Assembly (NCBI GenBank): GCA_036675505.1
Contig: JAKFEW010000046.1
Location: 62,001-126,000, forward strand
Length of the DNA: 64,000 nt
Origin: JAKFEW01 sp036675505
GTDB lineage: Bacteria > Cyanobacteriota > Sericytochromatia > S15B-MN24 > JAQBPE01
Direction of reading: 5' to 3'
The position numbers and the translations under genes are program-made. The notes under the pieces are model-generated. The model was not told the DNA's origin. It ran no database searches and saw only the letters and a list, made by a program, of their open reading frames with translations. This document shows, in pieces, positions 6,308 through 17,655 of this stretch. Position 1 is the first letter of the stretch. The number at the start of each line of letters is the position of its first letter.

Positions 6308-8964
6308 TTGGCGAGCTGCTGCCGGATCGTCTCGAGCTGGGTGCCGATCTCCTCCTGGCGGGCCCGCAGCTTGTCGACCACGGCCGCCGGCGCCTTGCCC
6401 ACGAAGGCCTCGTTGCCGAGCTGGCCGTGCACGCGGCCCTGTTCTTGCTCGAGGTTCACGAGTTCCTTCTGGAGCCGGGTCACTTCTTTCGCGATGACGT
6501 CGCCGAAGCCCTCGAGCGGCAGGATCACCTGGTTCTCGCCCGCCAGACCGGTGGCCGCCTTGCCGGCGTCCGGCGGCGCGTCGAGGCCCGCCACCACTAC
6601 CTCTTCGGCCCGCGCCATGCGCGCGATCAGGCCGCTGATGCGCTCGAGCGCCGCGCGATCGGCCGGCGTCGCGACGATGAAGACCTTCGGCGCGAGCTTG
6701 GCCGGCTCGATCTTGAGCTCGGCGCGCATGTTGCGCAGCGTGCGGACCGTTTCGATCAGCAAGCCCATCTCGGCCTCGGCCTCCGGATCCGCGGCGGTCG
6801 GATCGGCCTGCGGCCACGCGCGGTGCTGCAGCGTCTCGGCCGCCTCGGACCAGCCGCGGGCGACCAACAGCTGGTGGATTTCCTCCGTGATGAACGGCAT
6901 GAACGGGTGCAGCAGGCGCAGCAGCGTGTCGAGCACCTCGCGCAGCACCCAGCGGACGCTCTCGTCACCGGCGTCGAGCCGCGGCTTGGCGAGCTCCAGG
7001 TACCAGTCGCACAGCTCGTTCCAGGTGAACTCGTACAGCGCCGTGGTGGCGTCCGAGAAATCGAAGGCCTCGATGTGGCGGGTCACATCGGCGACCACGG
7101 CGTGCAGGCGGCTCACGATCCAGCGATCGACCGCGCTCTCGAGCCTGGCCGGCCGTGCGGGCACGCCCGAGCCTTCGGGCGCGGCCTTCATCAGCACGAA
7201 GCGGCTGGCATTCCAGAGCTTGTTCGCGAAGTTGCGGTAGGTCTCGATCTTCTCCTCGCGGAAACGCACGTCCTGGCTGCTGGTGCCGGCGCCGGCCATC
7301 CAGAAGCGGGCGGCGTCGGTGCCGAACTTGTCCATGACCACGAGCGGATCCACGCCCGTGCCTTTGGACTTGGACATCCGGCGGCCTTCCGGGTCGAGGA
7401 TGGTCGCGTGGATGATGACGTGCGAGAACGGGATCTCCTTGCGGAACGCGAGCGACGTGAAGATCATGCGCGCGACCCACAGGTAGATGATGTCGCGGGC
7501 GGTGGACAGCACGGTGGTGGGGTGGAACTTCGCGAGCTCGGGCGTCTCGTCGGGCCAGCCCAGCGTGGCGTACGTCCAGAGCGCGGAACTGAACCACGTA
7601 TCCAGCACGTCGTTGTCGCGCGTCAGCTCGGTCTTCTGGCACGTCGCGCAGGCGGTGGGATCGGTCTCGCCCGTGGTGTAATGCCCGTCCGGGCAATACC
7701 AGATCGGGATCTGGTGGCCCCACCACAGCTGGCGGCTGATGTTCCAGTCGCGGATGTTGCGCATCCAGTCGAGGTAGACGCCGCCCCAGCGATCCGGGTG
7801 GAACTTCACCTCGCCGCTTTCCACGACGTCGATGGCGGGCTTGGCGAGCTCGTCCATGCGCACGAACCACTGGTCCGAGAGGTAGGGCTCGAGCACGGTG
7901 TCGCAGCGCGAGCAGCGGCCGACGTTGTGCGTGTAGTCTTCGATCTTGGTCAAGAAGCCCTGCTCCTCGAGGTCCGCCACGACCAGCTTGCGGGCCTTGT
8001 CGCGGTGCTGGCCCGCGTAGGGGCCGGCGGCTTCGTTGAGGATCCCACGCGGGGTCAGCGTGTTGCGGACCTCCAAGTTGTGGCGCAGGCCGATCTCGTA
8101 GTCGTTCATGTCGTGCGCGGGCGTGATCTTGAGCGCGCCCGTGCCGAAGTCGACCTCCACGTGCTCGTCCGCGATCACGGGGATCGTGCGATCCGTCAGC
8201 GGGAGCTTCACGAGCTGACCCACCAGCGCCTTGTAACGGTCGTCGTTCGGGTTCACCGCCACCGCCATGTCGCCGAACATCGTCTCGGGACGAACGGTCG
8301 CGACCACGAGCTCGCCCTGGCCCGAGGCCAGCGGATAGCGGACGTGGTAAAGCTTGTCGGCCTGCTCCTTCTGCGTGACCTCGAGGTCCGAGAGGCTGGT
8401 CAGGCACGACGTACACCAGTTGATCATCCGGTTGCCGCGGTAGATGTAGCCCTTCTCGTAGAGCGCCACGAAGGCCTTGCGCACCGCGTGGCTGTACGAC
8501 TCGTCCATCGTGAAGCGCCAGCGGTCGTAATCCAGGCTCGCGCCGAGGCGCTTGTACTGGCCGTGGATCGTGTCGCCGTACTCCTGCTTCCAGGCCCAGA
8601 CGCGCTTGAGGAACTCCTCGCGGCCGAGGTCGTGGCGCGTCTTCTTCTCCTCCTTGTAAAGCTTCTTCTCGACCACGAACTGCGTGGCGATGCCGGCGTG
8701 GTCCGTGCCCGGCTGCCAGAGCACCTCGAAGCCTTGCATACGCTTGGTGCGGGCGAGGATGTCCTGGACCGTGCCGTTCACGGCATGGCCGAGGTGCAAC
8801 GAGCCCGTCACGTTGGGCGGCGGGCAAGCGAGCGCGAAGGCCGGCTTGGTGGAGGTGGGATCGGCATGGAAGACCCCGAGCTCGGTCCAGCGCGCGACCC
8901 AGCGGGCCTCGACCTCATGGGGCTCGTAGGCTTTGGCGATCTCGGTCGGGGTGGTCGTACTCAT
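6298..8964 (-). CDS. valS: Valyl-tRNA synthetase
   Basis: This class I aminoacyl-tRNA synthetase charges tRNA-Val and edits mischarged threonine. The 888-residue product has the HIGH signature variant LHLGHAV within PPPNVTGS. It has the editing-domain region with GTDHAGIATQ, and the KMSKS variant RMSKSKGTGV near residue 525. Cys pairs suggesting zinc sites include CTSC, CSRC and CATC. The C-terminal coiled-coil arm (about residues 820-888) is present, so the enzyme is full length. The ATG is preceded by GGAGA at a suitable distance; an upstream in-frame ATG adds a non-conserved dozen residues. It lies downstream of clpX and a probable terminator. Confidence 0.97.
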   Translation of the reverse strand: MSTTTPTEIAKAYEPHEVEARWVARWTELGVFHADPTSTKPAFALACPPPNVTGSLHLGHAVNGTVQDILARTKRMQGFEVLWQPGTDHAGIATQFVVEKKLYKEEKKTRHDLGREEFLKRVWAWKQEYGDTIHGQYKRLGASLDYDRWRFTMDESYSHAVRKAFVALYEKGYIYRGNRMINWCTSCLTSLSDLEVTQKEQADKLYHVRYPLASGQGELVVATVRPETMFGDMAVAVNPNDDRYKALVGQLVKLPLTDRTIPVIADEHVEVDFGTGALKITPAHDMNDYEIGLRHNLEVRNTLTPRGILNEAAGPYAGQHRDKARKLVVADLEEQGFLTKIEDYTHNVGRCSRCDTVLEPYLSDQWFVRMDELAKPAIDVVESGEVKFHPDRWGGVYLDWMRNIRDWNISRQLWWGHQIPIWYCPDGHYTTGETDPTACATCQKTELTRDNDVLDTWFSSALWTYATLGWPDETPELAKFHPTTVLSTARDIIYLWVARMIFTSLAFRKEIPFSHVIIHATILDPEGRRMSKSKGTGVDPLVVMDKFGTDAARFWMAGAGTSSQDVRFREEKIETYRNFANKLWNASRFVLMKAAPEGSGVPARPARLESAVDRWIVSRLHAVVADVTRHIEAFDFSDATTALYEFTWNELCDWYLELAKPRLDAGDESVRWVLREVLDTLLRLLHPFMPFITEEIHQLLVARGWSEAAETLQHRAWPQADPTAADPEAEAEMGLLIETVRTLRNMRAELKIEPAKLAPKVFIVATPADRAALERISGLIARMARAEEVVVAGLDAPPDAGKAATGLAGENQVILPLEGFGDVIAKEVTRLQKELVNLEQEQGRVHGQLGNEAFVGKAPAAVVDKLRARQEEIGTQLETIRQQLAKWT

Positions 8965-9005
8965 AGGTTTTCTCCGATTTTCAGCCGCGGGCGCTTCCAC
9001 GGGAA

Positions 9006-9055
9006 AACCGGGCTTCGGGCGCCGGACCTTTCGGCCCGGACCACGAAACCCGGTT
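9006..9055 (-). terminator. Probable terminator between clpX and valS
   Basis: On the minus strand a 12-bp stem (9044-9055 with 9006-9017, one G-U pair) encloses a GC-rich inner region that can form a second small hairpin. It is followed by only a short U-rich stretch (GGTTTTCC). It lies just after the clpX stop and about 40 bases before the valS start. It may be a weak terminator or attenuator. Confidence 0.5.
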
Positions 9056-9064
9056 GCTACTAGG

Positions 9065-10372
<1,308 letters not shown>

Positions 10373-10376
10373 CTAC

Positions 10377-11033
10377 TTACGATCCTCCGGTATCGGTGCT
10401 GCCCGCCTCCGGCATAGGGACCTTGTCCGGCCCAATCCGGGGCGTGAGCACTTCGTCGATCAGACCATAGGTCTTCGCATCGCTAGGCGACAGGAAGAAG
10501 TCCCGGTCCGTGTCCTTCTCGAGTTTCTCGAGCGGCTGCCCTGTGTGAATGGAAAGCAACTCGTTCAGGCGCTTCTTGATCCGAAGAATCTCGGCCGCCT
10601 GGATTTCGATGTCAGTCGCCTGGCCCTGCGCGCCGCCGAGGGGCTGGTGAATCATGATACGCGCGTTGGGCAGCGCGATGCGCTTGCCCGGCGCGCCGGC
10701 GGCGAGCAGGAAGGCCCCCATCGAGGCGGCCTGTCCGAGACAGATGGTCGAAACCTTTGGCTTGATGTACTGCATGGTGTCGTAGATCGCGAGGCCCGCC
10801 GTCACCACGCCGCCCGGGCTGTTGATGTAGAGGCTGATGTCTTTCTCGGGGTCTTCGGCCTCGAGGAAGAGCAACTGGGCGATGATGAGCGAAGCGATCG
10901 TGTCGTCGACAGGCGTGCCCAGGAAGATGATGCGCTCCTTGAGGAGCCGCGAGAAGATGTCATATGCGCGCTCACCCCGGCTGGTCGATTCCACGACCAT
11001 CGGAACGAGACCCATCTTCAGGCTGTGACCCAT
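10377..11033 (-). CDS. clpP: ATP-dependent Clp protease proteolytic subunit ClpP
   Basis: ClpP forms the 14-mer serine peptidase barrel. The 218-residue product carries the catalytic triad in order: Ser in GQAASMGAF, His in MIHQPLGG, and Asp in DTDRDFF. The oxyanion motif SPGG is also present. The ATG at this position follows GGAGGG with a 7-base gap; an apparent GTG 15 bases upstream is part of that ribosome-binding site. It sits between tig and clpX, the classic trigger factor-Clp operon. The C-terminal 20 residues are a Pro/Gly/Ser-rich extension. Confidence 0.98.
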   Translation of the reverse strand: MGHSLKMGLVPMVVESTSRGERAYDIFSRLLKERIIFLGTPVDDTIASLIIAQLLFLEAEDPEKDISLYINSPGGVVTAGLAIYDTMQYIKPKVSTICLGQAASMGAFLLAAGAPGKRIALPNARIMIHQPLGGAQGQATDIEIQAAEILRIKKRLNELLSIHTGQPLEKLEKDTDRDFFLSPSDAKTYGLIDEVLTPRIGPDKVPMPEAGSTDTGGS

Positions 11034-11120
11034 CGGGTGTCCCTCCACCTTCTAGTTTAACGGATGCAACGATGATACTACGACGTGTGCTCGGGTGACG
11101 GTGACGGCTGGAACTGATTC

Positions 11121-12596
11121 CTAGCCTTCCTCGGAGGCCTCTTCAACGCCCTCGGCGGGCGCTTCGGCTTCCTCGGTCTTCTTCTTCTTGGGAGCTGTCT
11201 TCTTCTTGGGCTTTTCCTCGGCCACCGCCTCGGCGCCTTCGGCTGCATCGCCCTCTACGGCTTCACCTTCCGGCTTCGGCGCGTACTTCTCGGGGATCGG
11301 GCCTTCGGTGACCTTGGCCTTCTCGAGGAGCCAGTCGAGGATCTTGTTCGACAGGACCTCGTCGGCGAGGGTGGTCCAACCACCGCTCTGGATCAGCTGC
11401 TCGCGGACGGCCGAGGGATCGACGCGATACATCGCGGCGTACTGGACGATTTCCTCGTCCACTTCCTCGGACGTGATGCTGATGCCTTCCTTCTTGGCGA
11501 TCGTGCCGAGCGTGAGGCTCGTGCGGATGCGCTTGACGGCCTCGTCGCGGAGGCTGTTGCGCCAATCGGCGAGCTTCTCGCGGGTGAACATCTGGTTGAC
11601 GTTCATGCCCTGAGCCTGCATCACCTGCAGGTACTGGCGCATCAAGAACTCGATTTCCTTGTTGATCATCGACTCGGGCAGCTCGACGTCGGCCTGCTCG
11701 AGGACCTGGTCCAGGATCTGCTGACGGAGCAGCAGTTCGCGGTTGTCCTCGGCCTCCTCCTGCAGATCCTTGGTGATCTGCTCCTTGAAGCCGTCGAAGG
11801 TGTTGAAGTCGCCCACGGTGGCGGCGAAGGCGTCGTCGAGCTCGGGGAGCTTGCGGGCCTGCACTTCGTGGACCTTCACCTTGAACACGGCCGGCTGACC
11901 GGCCAGGTTCGCCGCGTGGTACTGCTCGGGGAAGGCGACCTCGAATTCCTTCTCGTCGCCGGCGTTCATGCCGACCAGGTTCTCCATGAATCCGTCGATG
12001 AAGCGGCCAGGCGCGATCTCAGCGCGGAAGTTCTCCGCGGTGCCGCCCTCGAAGGGCTCTTCCTGGTCCTTGAGCCGGCCCACGAAATCGATCATCGCGA
12101 CGTCGCCCTGCTCGATGGCCTTCTCGGCCTTCTCGTAGCCGGCCTTCTGCTCGCGCAGCTCGCTGATCTTGCCTTCGACCGCGGCGGGGTCGAGCTCGAC
12201 CTTGGGCGCCTGGGCCTCGAGCTCGGTGTAGTTGCCCTTGAACTCCACCTCGGGGCGGACGGGCACGGTGGCCTTGAAGATGAGCGGCGACTTCTCGTCG
12301 TTGAAGCTCACGACCTCGACGTCGGGGCGCTCGATGACCTCGAGCGACTGCTCGGCGACGGCCTTTTCGAGGGCCTCGGGGATCAGCTTCTCGAGCGCTT
12401 CACGCTTGATGTAGTCCGCGCCGACGGCCTTCTCGACGAGCTGCCGCGGGGCCTTGCCCTTGCGGAAGCCCGGGATGTTCACCCGCTGACTCACCTGGCG
12501 GTAGGCCTGATCCACGGCCCTCTTCACCTGTTCGGTGTCGACTTCGACCTCCAGGTGGACCTGGTTCTTTTCCTTCTTCTCGAGGGTGACCTTCAC
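11121..12596 (-). CDS. tig: Trigger factor, ribosome-associated chaperone
   Basis: Trigger factor binds ribosomal protein L23 at the exit tunnel and shields nascent chains. The ribosome-docking signature GFRKGKAPRQL is at about residues 44-54. An FKBP-type PPIase domain (GDVAMIDFVGRL to VKVHEVQ) occupies roughly residues 160-245, followed by the helical C-domain. The last 70 residues are an unusual charged tail of KKK and EEAEAPAE repeats that makes the protein longer (491 residues) than typical (about 430). The start codon is GTG, with GAGGAG 8 bases upstream. It is first in the tig-clpP-clpX operon and has a candidate promoter about 125 bases upstream. Confidence 0.97.
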   Translation of the reverse strand: MKVTLEKKEKNQVHLEVEVDTEQVKRAVDQAYRQVSQRVNIPGFRKGKAPRQLVEKAVGADYIKREALEKLIPEALEKAVAEQSLEVIERPDVEVVSFNDEKSPLIFKATVPVRPEVEFKGNYTELEAQAPKVELDPAAVEGKISELREQKAGYEKAEKAIEQGDVAMIDFVGRLKDQEEPFEGGTAENFRAEIAPGRFIDGFMENLVGMNAGDEKEFEVAFPEQYHAANLAGQPAVFKVKVHEVQARKLPELDDAFAATVGDFNTFDGFKEQITKDLQEEAEDNRELLLRQQILDQVLEQADVELPESMINKEIEFLMRQYLQVMQAQGMNVNQMFTREKLADWRNSLRDEAVKRIRTSLTLGTIAKKEGISITSEEVDEEIVQYAAMYRVDPSAVREQLIQSGGWTTLADEVLSNKILDWLLEKAKVTEGPIPEKYAPKPEGEAVEGDAAEGAEAVAEEKPKKKTAPKKKKTEEAEAPAEGVEEASEEG

Positions 12597-12665
12597 GACT
12601 GGAACTCCTCATCCCGAGCGTTCGGCGCGGGGCCGGTACAACCCTCCGGCAGGGTTTGGATGACT

Positions 12666-12700
12666 AGCGGGAGCGCGGTGTCAAAACGCCCGCTCCCGCT
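12666..12700 (-). other. Perfect inverted repeat in the tig leader
   Basis: A 10-bp perfect stem (12666-12675 with 12691-12700) with a 15-base loop lies in the untranslated leader of tig, between the candidate promoter and the Shine-Dalgarno. No U-run follows it, so it does not look like a terminator. It could stabilise the mRNA, bind a regulator, or be part of an attenuator. Confidence 0.4.
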
Positions 12701-12720
12701 GATGGCCGATGGCTCCGGGT

Positions 12721-12729
12721 AGTATAGCA
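12721..12729 (-). promoter_or_regulatory. Extended -10 promoter candidate for tig
   Basis: On the minus strand the sequence reads TGCTATACT, an extended -10 element (TGn plus TATACT, 5/6 to consensus). No good -35 box is visible, as expected for extended -10 promoters. It would start transcription near 12715. Confidence 0.45.
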
Positions 12730-12826
12730 CAGGCGAACGGCCTTTTGCGGAAAAGCCCATCGTGAGCTAACATGGAAGATATCTCGGGGCGTCGTCCTCG
12801 ACCAGACCTGAATTCAAGGAGCACCG

Positions 12827-14594
<1,768 letters not shown>

Positions 14595-14614
<20 letters not shown>

Positions 14615-15593
14615 GAGACGCCTCGCGCGGCTCCTCCACGAAAGGCGTGCTCCTGATGCGAAGTCGGGAGCGCGCCTTTCTCTTGGAACGGCCTTCCGGC
14701 GCCATCAGCGAGGCCACCACCGCCACGGCGACCAGGCCCGCGATCACGGCGAGCGAGAACGGGATCGGCACCGGATACAGGTCGGAAAGCAGCATCTTCA
14801 CGCCCACGAATACGAGCACCGCGGCCAGCCCGAGGTTGAAGTAGCGCAGGCGCTCCATCAGGCCTGCGAGCGCGAAGTACATGGCCCGCAGGCCGAGGAT
14901 CGCGAAGACGTTCGACGTATAGACCACGAAGGGGTCGGTCGAGATCGCGAGGACCGCCGGGATCGAGTCGATCGCGAAGAAGAGGTCGGTGGTCTCGACG
15001 GCGACCAGCACGGCCACGAGCGGCGTCGCCACGAGCCGGCCGTCGAGCCGGGTCAGGAGTCGGCCGCCCTCGTAAGCCCGGCTCATGGGCACCATGCGCC
15101 TGAAGAGGCGGATCAAGGGGTTTCGGCCGGGATCGACGCCGGGTCCGCGGTGCAGCGCGAAGCGCAGCCCCGTCGCGATCAGCAGGACGCCGAAGACGTA
15201 GATGATCTGGTGGAAGTGGTGGAGCAGCGTGAGGCCAGCGCCGATCAGCACGGCACGCATCGCGAGCGCCCCGATCACGCCCCAGAACAAGACCGTGTGC
15301 TCGAGCTGGCGCGGGACGCGGAAGTACGCGAAGAGCACCAGAAAGACGAAGAGGTTGTCGACCGAAAGCGCCTTCTCCACGAGGTATCCGGCCAGGTAGG
15401 CCATCGCGGTCTCGGCGCCGCGCCAGACGAACACCAGGCCGCCGAACGTCAGCGAGACGGCGACCCACCCGACGCTCCACGCCATGGCCTCTCGGAAGCC
15501 CACGACATGCGCATTGCGGTGCATCACGCCCAGATCGAGCGCCAACATGCCCACGACGAACAGCGCGAAGACGAGCCACGGCACCATATCCAT
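14595..15593 (-). CDS. TerC/Alx-family integral membrane protein
   Basis: This is a 332-residue polytopic protein of the TerC family (Alx/MeeF-type), linked in other bacteria to manganese export, alkaline response or tellurium resistance. The family signature is clear: ALSVDNLFVF in an early helix and AVETTDLFFAIDSIPA in a later one. Both hold the conserved acidic residues thought to bind metal. About eight to nine membrane segments can be drawn. A basic C-terminal tail (residues about 300-332) is cytoplasmic. No yybP-ykoY-like leader is recognisable in the 26 bases upstream, and the start ATG has only a weak ribosome-binding site. The stop lies inside the end of typA on the other strand. Confidence 0.88.
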
Positions 15594-15619
15594 GGCCCAA
15601 GCTTAGCCGCGCGAGCGCC

Positions 15620-16072
15620 CTATTGCAGCGAGGAAGCCAGATCCATGAACCACTGGCCGTGCTCGCCCTTCTTCCAGTAAAGCAGGATCTCGGGGTGCTT
15701 CAGCTCGTTGGAGTTGAGCAGCTTCACGTCGGTCTTGAGCTTGGTGCGGGCGCGCTTGCCGGTCGAGTCCACGTCGGCCGCGACGAGCTCGATGTTGTCG
15801 ATTTGCAGGAGCTCGGGCTTCACCTGGAACAGCCGCTCGATCAGCTTCGGGATGTCCGCCTTGTCACGGTCTTCAGGCGTGCTGTACTGGGCGGCCGCCT
15901 TGAAGTCCTTGAACTTGACGTCCTCGAGGAACGACCGCGCCAGCTCGCCGAGCTTGCGGGTCTCCGGGTCGAGCAGGACGCCGATCGGCGAATGCGCGGC
16001 CGGACCGAAGGTGAAAAACCAATAGCCGGCACCGCCCACGGCGAGCAGCAGGATCAGCACGAGCTTAATCAT
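15620..16072 (-). CDS. Hypothetical membrane-anchored protein
   Basis: I do not recognise a family with confidence. The 150-residue protein has one N-terminal hydrophobic helix (residues 3-20) and a soluble domain of about 115 residues. The pattern, a helical start followed by alternating strands, resembles the small NTF2-like (DUF4878-type) folds of envelope proteins. Its ATG overlaps the end of the ABC permease gene by 8 bases and AAGGAG sits 7 bases upstream. It is therefore probably translated with the exporter and may assist it at the membrane. There is no lipobox. Confidence 0.65.
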   Translation of the reverse strand: MIKLVLILLLAVGGAGYWFFTFGPAAHSPIGVLLDPETRKLGELARSFLEDVKFKDFKAAAQYSTPEDRDKADIPKLIERLFQVKPELLQIDNIELVAADVDSTGKRARTKLKTDVKLLNSNELKHPEILLYWKKGEHGQWFMDLASSLQ

Positions 16073-16802
16073 CGATGAGCTCCTTCGCGCGCAGCACGAG
16101 CCCCGCGGCGACGACGAGGCCGATCGACGCCGCCACCAGGGTGGCGAGCGCCTTGGCCAGTATTGCCCAGTCCGGCGGCGAGGCTACCACTTGCTCCATC
16201 GCCTGGTAGCTCCACTTGGCGAGGGTCATGTTTTCGAGGACGCCGACCAGGCCGTCCAGCGACCGCTGCGGCATGATCAGCTTCGAGAAGAGCAGCTGGG
16301 GAATCAGGAACACCGGCACGAGGGCGAGGGCGACCACGTCCGAGCCTACCACCGCCGAAATCAGCAGCCCCAGCGCGGTGCCCGCGAGCAGGCCGGCGTA
16401 GAGCACCAGCACCATCAGCACGGGCGAGCCGTCGAGCACGAGGAAATACCGGACGCCCGCGTAAAACAGCCCGGCCTGGCCCAGCCCGAGCAGGGCGAGC
16501 ACCCAGATCTTGCTCGCCACGTAGGCGGGAATCTGCAGATTCACCAGCCGCTCGCGCTTGAAGATCGGCCGTTCCTTCACGATCTCGCGGCAGGCGTTCA
16601 CGCAGCCGAAGAAGATCGTGGCGAAGGTGAGCACGAAGTAAAGCGTCGGCGTGGGCCGGGTGCCTTGCCAGACCAGGCCTGCGCAGGCGGCCACGGCGAG
16701 CGGCTGCAGCACCAGGAAGCCCAGGCCCTTGAGGTCGCCGAAGAAGACCTCCATATAACGGTCGGAGAGCACCGCCGCCTGATGGCGATCGACCAGGCTC
16801 AT
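16065..16802 (-). CDS. ABC-2 type transporter permease subunit
   Basis: This 245-residue membrane protein has about six transmembrane segments. It carries the ABC-2/ABCG connecting-helix signature EIVKERPIFKRERL after the second or third helix. It forms the membrane half of an exporter with the ATPase encoded just upstream; the two genes overlap by ATGA. The same signature occurs in half-size FHA/ABCG-like exporters. Substrate is unknown; lipid, polymer or drug export are all possible. Confidence 0.85.
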   Translation of the reverse strand: MSLVDRHQAAVLSDRYMEVFFGDLKGLGFLVLQPLAVAACAGLVWQGTRPTPTLYFVLTFATIFFGCVNACREIVKERPIFKRERLVNLQIPAYVASKIWVLALLGLGQAGLFYAGVRYFLVLDGSPVLMVLVLYAGLLAGTALGLLISAVVGSDVVALALVPVFLIPQLLFSKLIMPQRSLDGLVGVLENMTLAKWSYQAMEQVVASPPDWAILAKALATLVAASIGLVVAAGLVLRAKELIDD

Positions 16803-17647
16803 GCCACGCTCCCCTTCAAGCGCCCAAGCACGTACTGCCTGTACAGCGCGCTGTTGCGGAACTTGGATGCCCAGTCGAGCGGCGAGCCTTCGACCAGGCG
16901 CTTGAAGATGCCCTCGTACGAACGGGAGCCGAAGTGGTCGAGCAGATCGGCCGGCGGGCCGGCGTAGACGAGCCGGCCGCCGGCGAGCAGCACCACGAGA
17001 TCGAGCAGCTCGATGTTCGCCATCGCATGCGTCGTGACCACGATCGTCGTCCCGCCCGCCGCGAGCTCGCGGAAGAGCTTCATCATCGACTCCTCGAGGT
17101 GCGGGTCCTGGCCGGAGGTGGGCTCGTCGAGGAAAAGCACGGCCGGCTTCGCGAGCAGCTCGACCGCCACGCTCGCGCGCTTGCGCTGGCCCCCCGAGAG
17201 CTTGCCGATGCGAACGCTCGCCCGCTCGGTCAGGCCGACCTGCCGGATCGCGCGATCGACGATCGCGTCGCGATCACCGGCCGCCAGGGCGGCGGGCAGC
17301 CGCAGCCGGGCCGCATAGCCGACCGCCCGACGGACCGTCAGCTCGGTGTGGATGATGTCCTCCTGCGGCACGTAGCCCATCCGCGCCCGCCAGGCGTCGC
17401 GCGCGGCATGGAGGTTCTCGCCGTCGAGCAGGATCTCGCCTTCGGCGGGCCGTGTGAGGCCGCAGCAGGCCTTGAGCAGGGTCGACTTGCCCGAGCCCGA
17501 GGGCCCGAGCAGCCCGACGCACTCGCCGGGCAGCGCCGTGAAGGTCACGCCTTCGAGTAACAAGCGGCCGCCCGCCCGCTGCGCGAGGTTGCGCACGTCG
17601 AGGCGGGCGGGGCCGGGCTGCCGAAGGCTGGAGGGGGATTTCGCCAA
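16799..17647 (-). CDS. ABC-2 type transporter ATP-binding protein
   Basis: This 282-residue nucleotide-binding subunit shows Walker A GPSGSGKST, a Q-loop in VPQEDIIH, signature LSGGQRKR and Walker B VLFLDEPTSGQDP. The H-loop is TTHAM. The sequence is closest in style to ABCG-like ATPases. The start is a TTG with AGGAG 5 bases upstream, directly after the aldehyde dehydrogenase stop (8 bases). It overlaps the permease gene by 4 bases, so the subunits are made together. Linkage to the dehydrogenase may be only transcriptional. Confidence 0.9.
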   Translation of the reverse strand: MAKSPSSLRQPGPARLDVRNLAQRAGGRLLLEGVTFTALPGECVGLLGPSGSGKSTLLKACCGLTRPAEGEILLDGENLHAARDAWRARMGYVPQEDIIHTELTVRRAVGYAARLRLPAALAAGDRDAIVDRAIRQVGLTERASVRIGKLSGGQRKRASVAVELLAKPAVLFLDEPTSGQDPHLEESMMKLFRELAAGGTTIVVTTHAMANIELLDLVVLLAGGRLVYAGPPADLLDHFGSRSYEGIFKRLVEGSPLDWASKFRNSALYRQYVLGRLKGSVA

Positions 17648-17655
17648 GGCGTCTC

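Noticed and set aside
6259..9063. A 934-codon plus-strand frame opposite valS
   Set aside because: It is the antisense of a full-length valyl-tRNA synthetase, has shadow-type composition and no recognisable domain.
11072..11079. Internal promoter between tig and clpP
   Set aside because: Only a weak TAGTAT/TATCAT-like -10 was found, with no extended element or -35 box.
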